Source of the DNA: Thomasclavelia spiroformis
GTDB lineage: Bacteria; Bacillota_I; Bacilli_A; Erysipelotrichales; Coprobacillaceae
Direction: 5' to 3'
Assembly (NCBI GenBank): GCA_018369555.1
Contig: JAGZCC010000015.1
Span: 1-41,347 of the forward strand
Length of the DNA: 41,347 nt
The first letter of the stretch is position 1. The number at the start of each line of letters is the position of its first letter. The translations under genes and the position numbers were made by a program. The notes below the pieces were generated by a model, which was not told where the DNA came from, searched no databases, and saw only the letters and a program-made list of their open reading frames with translations. Of this stretch, positions 40,250-41,347 are shown one piece after another.

Positions 40250-41347
40250 TTAATTTCCCCTTCCTAAAAATGCTTTGTGTAATAAAATTTGTGCTTGTCG
40301 TACATCATCACGATCAATATAACAAGAAATATTTATTTCTGAACAAGATGTCATTTCAACATTAATCCCATTGTTATTTAGTGTGTTATAAGCTTTTTGG
40401 AACATGCCACGATTGTTTTTGATTCCAACACCAATAACAGAGACTTTTCCAATATTACCACGAACAATTACGCGATGAGCATTTAATTGTGGTTTTAAAT
40501 CATTAATAATATTAACTACAGTAGGGACATCAACATCACGAATAATCAACGAGATATCCATTTTTCCGCCACCGACTAGTGCTTGATTAAAGACATTTAC
40601 ATTTACACCTGCATCAGCAATTTTTTTAAATAAATTACCAGCACTGTTATTTGTTGCGTCTACTTTAACCAAAGTAATTCTAGCTTCATTTTGAGAACCA
40701 GTAATACCAGAAATAATTAATTGGTTTAAATTTTCTTTCATAATCCGATCATCTCCTATAACATATGTTCCTGGAATATCTTCAAAAGAAGAACGTGCAT
40801 GAATAGCAATGTTATGACTCGCTGCTAATTGAACACAACGATGATTTAAAACTTTTGCTCCATTTTTTGATAATTCTAACATTTCAGCATAACTAATAAA
40901 ATCAAGTTTAATTGCATTTGGAACTATTCTTGGATCGGCAGTATATATACCATTAACATCACTATAAATTTCAACTTCACTGGCATCTATTGCTACTCCA
41001 ATAGCTACAGCAGATAAATCACTTCCACCTCTTCCTAGAGTAGTAATTTTGCCATGTATTGAATGTCCCTGAAATCCCGGACAAAAAACTACATCAGCAT
41101 AATTTAATTTTTCAAGAATATCTTTTCCTTCTACCTTATTAATAGTAGCGTTATTAAAAGTTGAATCTGTAACAATTCCCAATTCAGCATTTGTAATTGT
41201 TTCACAGCGATAACCTAGCGAGGCTAATTCACTTTTACATACTAAAGTAGAAATAGTTTCGCCAATACTAGTTAAACGATCAATTTCTTCGTCGGTTAAT
41301 TGTTTTGTATTAACAATCGATAATAATGTGTCTGTTGCATAAGGATC
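40250..41347 (-). CDS. lysC: Aspartate kinase (5' part outside the window)
   Basis: Phosphorylates aspartate to open the aspartate pathway. The frame is open to the window edge without a stop, giving 365 residues; the ATG at 41182 is internal because the 55 codons before it (DPYATDTLLSIV onward) also fit the family. The N-terminal KFGG motif is therefore outside. Seen are FCPGFQGHSIHGKITTLGRGGSDLSA (catalytic lid), EIYSDVNGIYTADPR and LSKNGAKVLNHRCV. Two ACT-type regulatory repeats fill the C-terminal part (SGITGSQNEARITLV; GKVSVIGVGIKNNRG). Feedback by lysine or threonine is typical but the isozyme class is not decided. Confidence 0.94.
   Translation of the reverse strand, partial: DPYATDTLLSIVNTKQLTDEEIDRLTSIGETISTLVCKSELASLGYRCETITNAELGIVTDSTFNNATINKVEGKDILEKLNYADVVFCPGFQGHSIHGKITTLGRGGSDLSAVAIGVAIDASEVEIYSDVNGIYTADPRIVPNAIKLDFISYAEMLELSKNGAKVLNHRCVQLAASHNIAIHARSSFEDIPGTYVIGDDRIMKENLNQLIISGITGSQNEARITLVKVDATNNSAGNLFKKIADAGVNVNVFNQALVGGGKMDISLIIRDVDVPTVVNIINDLKPQLNAHRVIVRGNIGKVSVIGVGIKNNRGMFQKAYNTLNNNGINVEMTSCSEINISCYIDRDDVRQAQILLHKAFLGRGN

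Overview
The window is AT-rich DNA from a low-GC Gram-positive bacterium (Bacillota). AGGAGG-type ribosome binding sites, T-tailed hairpin terminators, a mannose-family PTS and Erysipelotrichia-like proteins suggest a gut organism related to Thomasclavelia/Clostridium ramosum; the species cannot be fixed from sequence alone. No tRNA, rRNA, CRISPR array or prophage was seen. Both edges cut genes: a rhomboid protease at the left and an aspartate kinase at the right.

1-9343 is mostly housekeeping: rhomboid protease (partial), Cof-type HAD phosphatase with a coupled DUF4250 gene, threonine dehydratase, a membrane-anchored GH25 lysozyme, a DUF1003 protein, carB and a QueT-type transporter, followed by a 0.7 kb gene-free stretch. 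carB is preceded by a promoter, a short U-rich leader ORF with a strong ribosome binding site, and a terminator that overlaps the end of that ORF. This has the layout of a translation-coupled attenuator.

9344-19613 is an amino-sugar regulon, most likely for N-acetylgalactosamine/galactosamine. It has PTS IIB-IIC-IID plus a TPR-like protein and a HAD hydrolase on the + strand; agaS-IIA-yajC on the - strand; nagA plus a membrane protein; and the divergent kbaZ and kbaY-type tagatose-bisphosphate aldolase genes. The PTS would import and phosphorylate the sugar, NagA deacetylate it, AgaS deaminate/isomerise it to tagatose-6-phosphate, and KbaY/KbaZ cleave tagatose-1,6-bisphosphate. The tagatose-6-phosphate kinase is not in the window. 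A tnpB-like tail lies at about 17082-17150.

19614-21008 is decayed DNA: frame-broken remnants of a multi-NEAT heme-binding surface protein followed by the C-terminal piece of an iron/heme ABC ATPase. Then come AraC, AIM24 and lactonase genes on the - strand, and an AlaR/AlaT-like Lrp regulator and aminotransferase pair on the + strand.

26312-34546 holds an unknown gene coupled to a WYL regulator, then a complete phosphate operon pstSCAB-phoU-phoB-phoR. It is preceded by four hexamers at exact 11-base spacing that look like a PhoP-binding box. The right end has a DegV protein, a second two-component system, a TVP38/DedA-like membrane protein and the lysC-asd operon.
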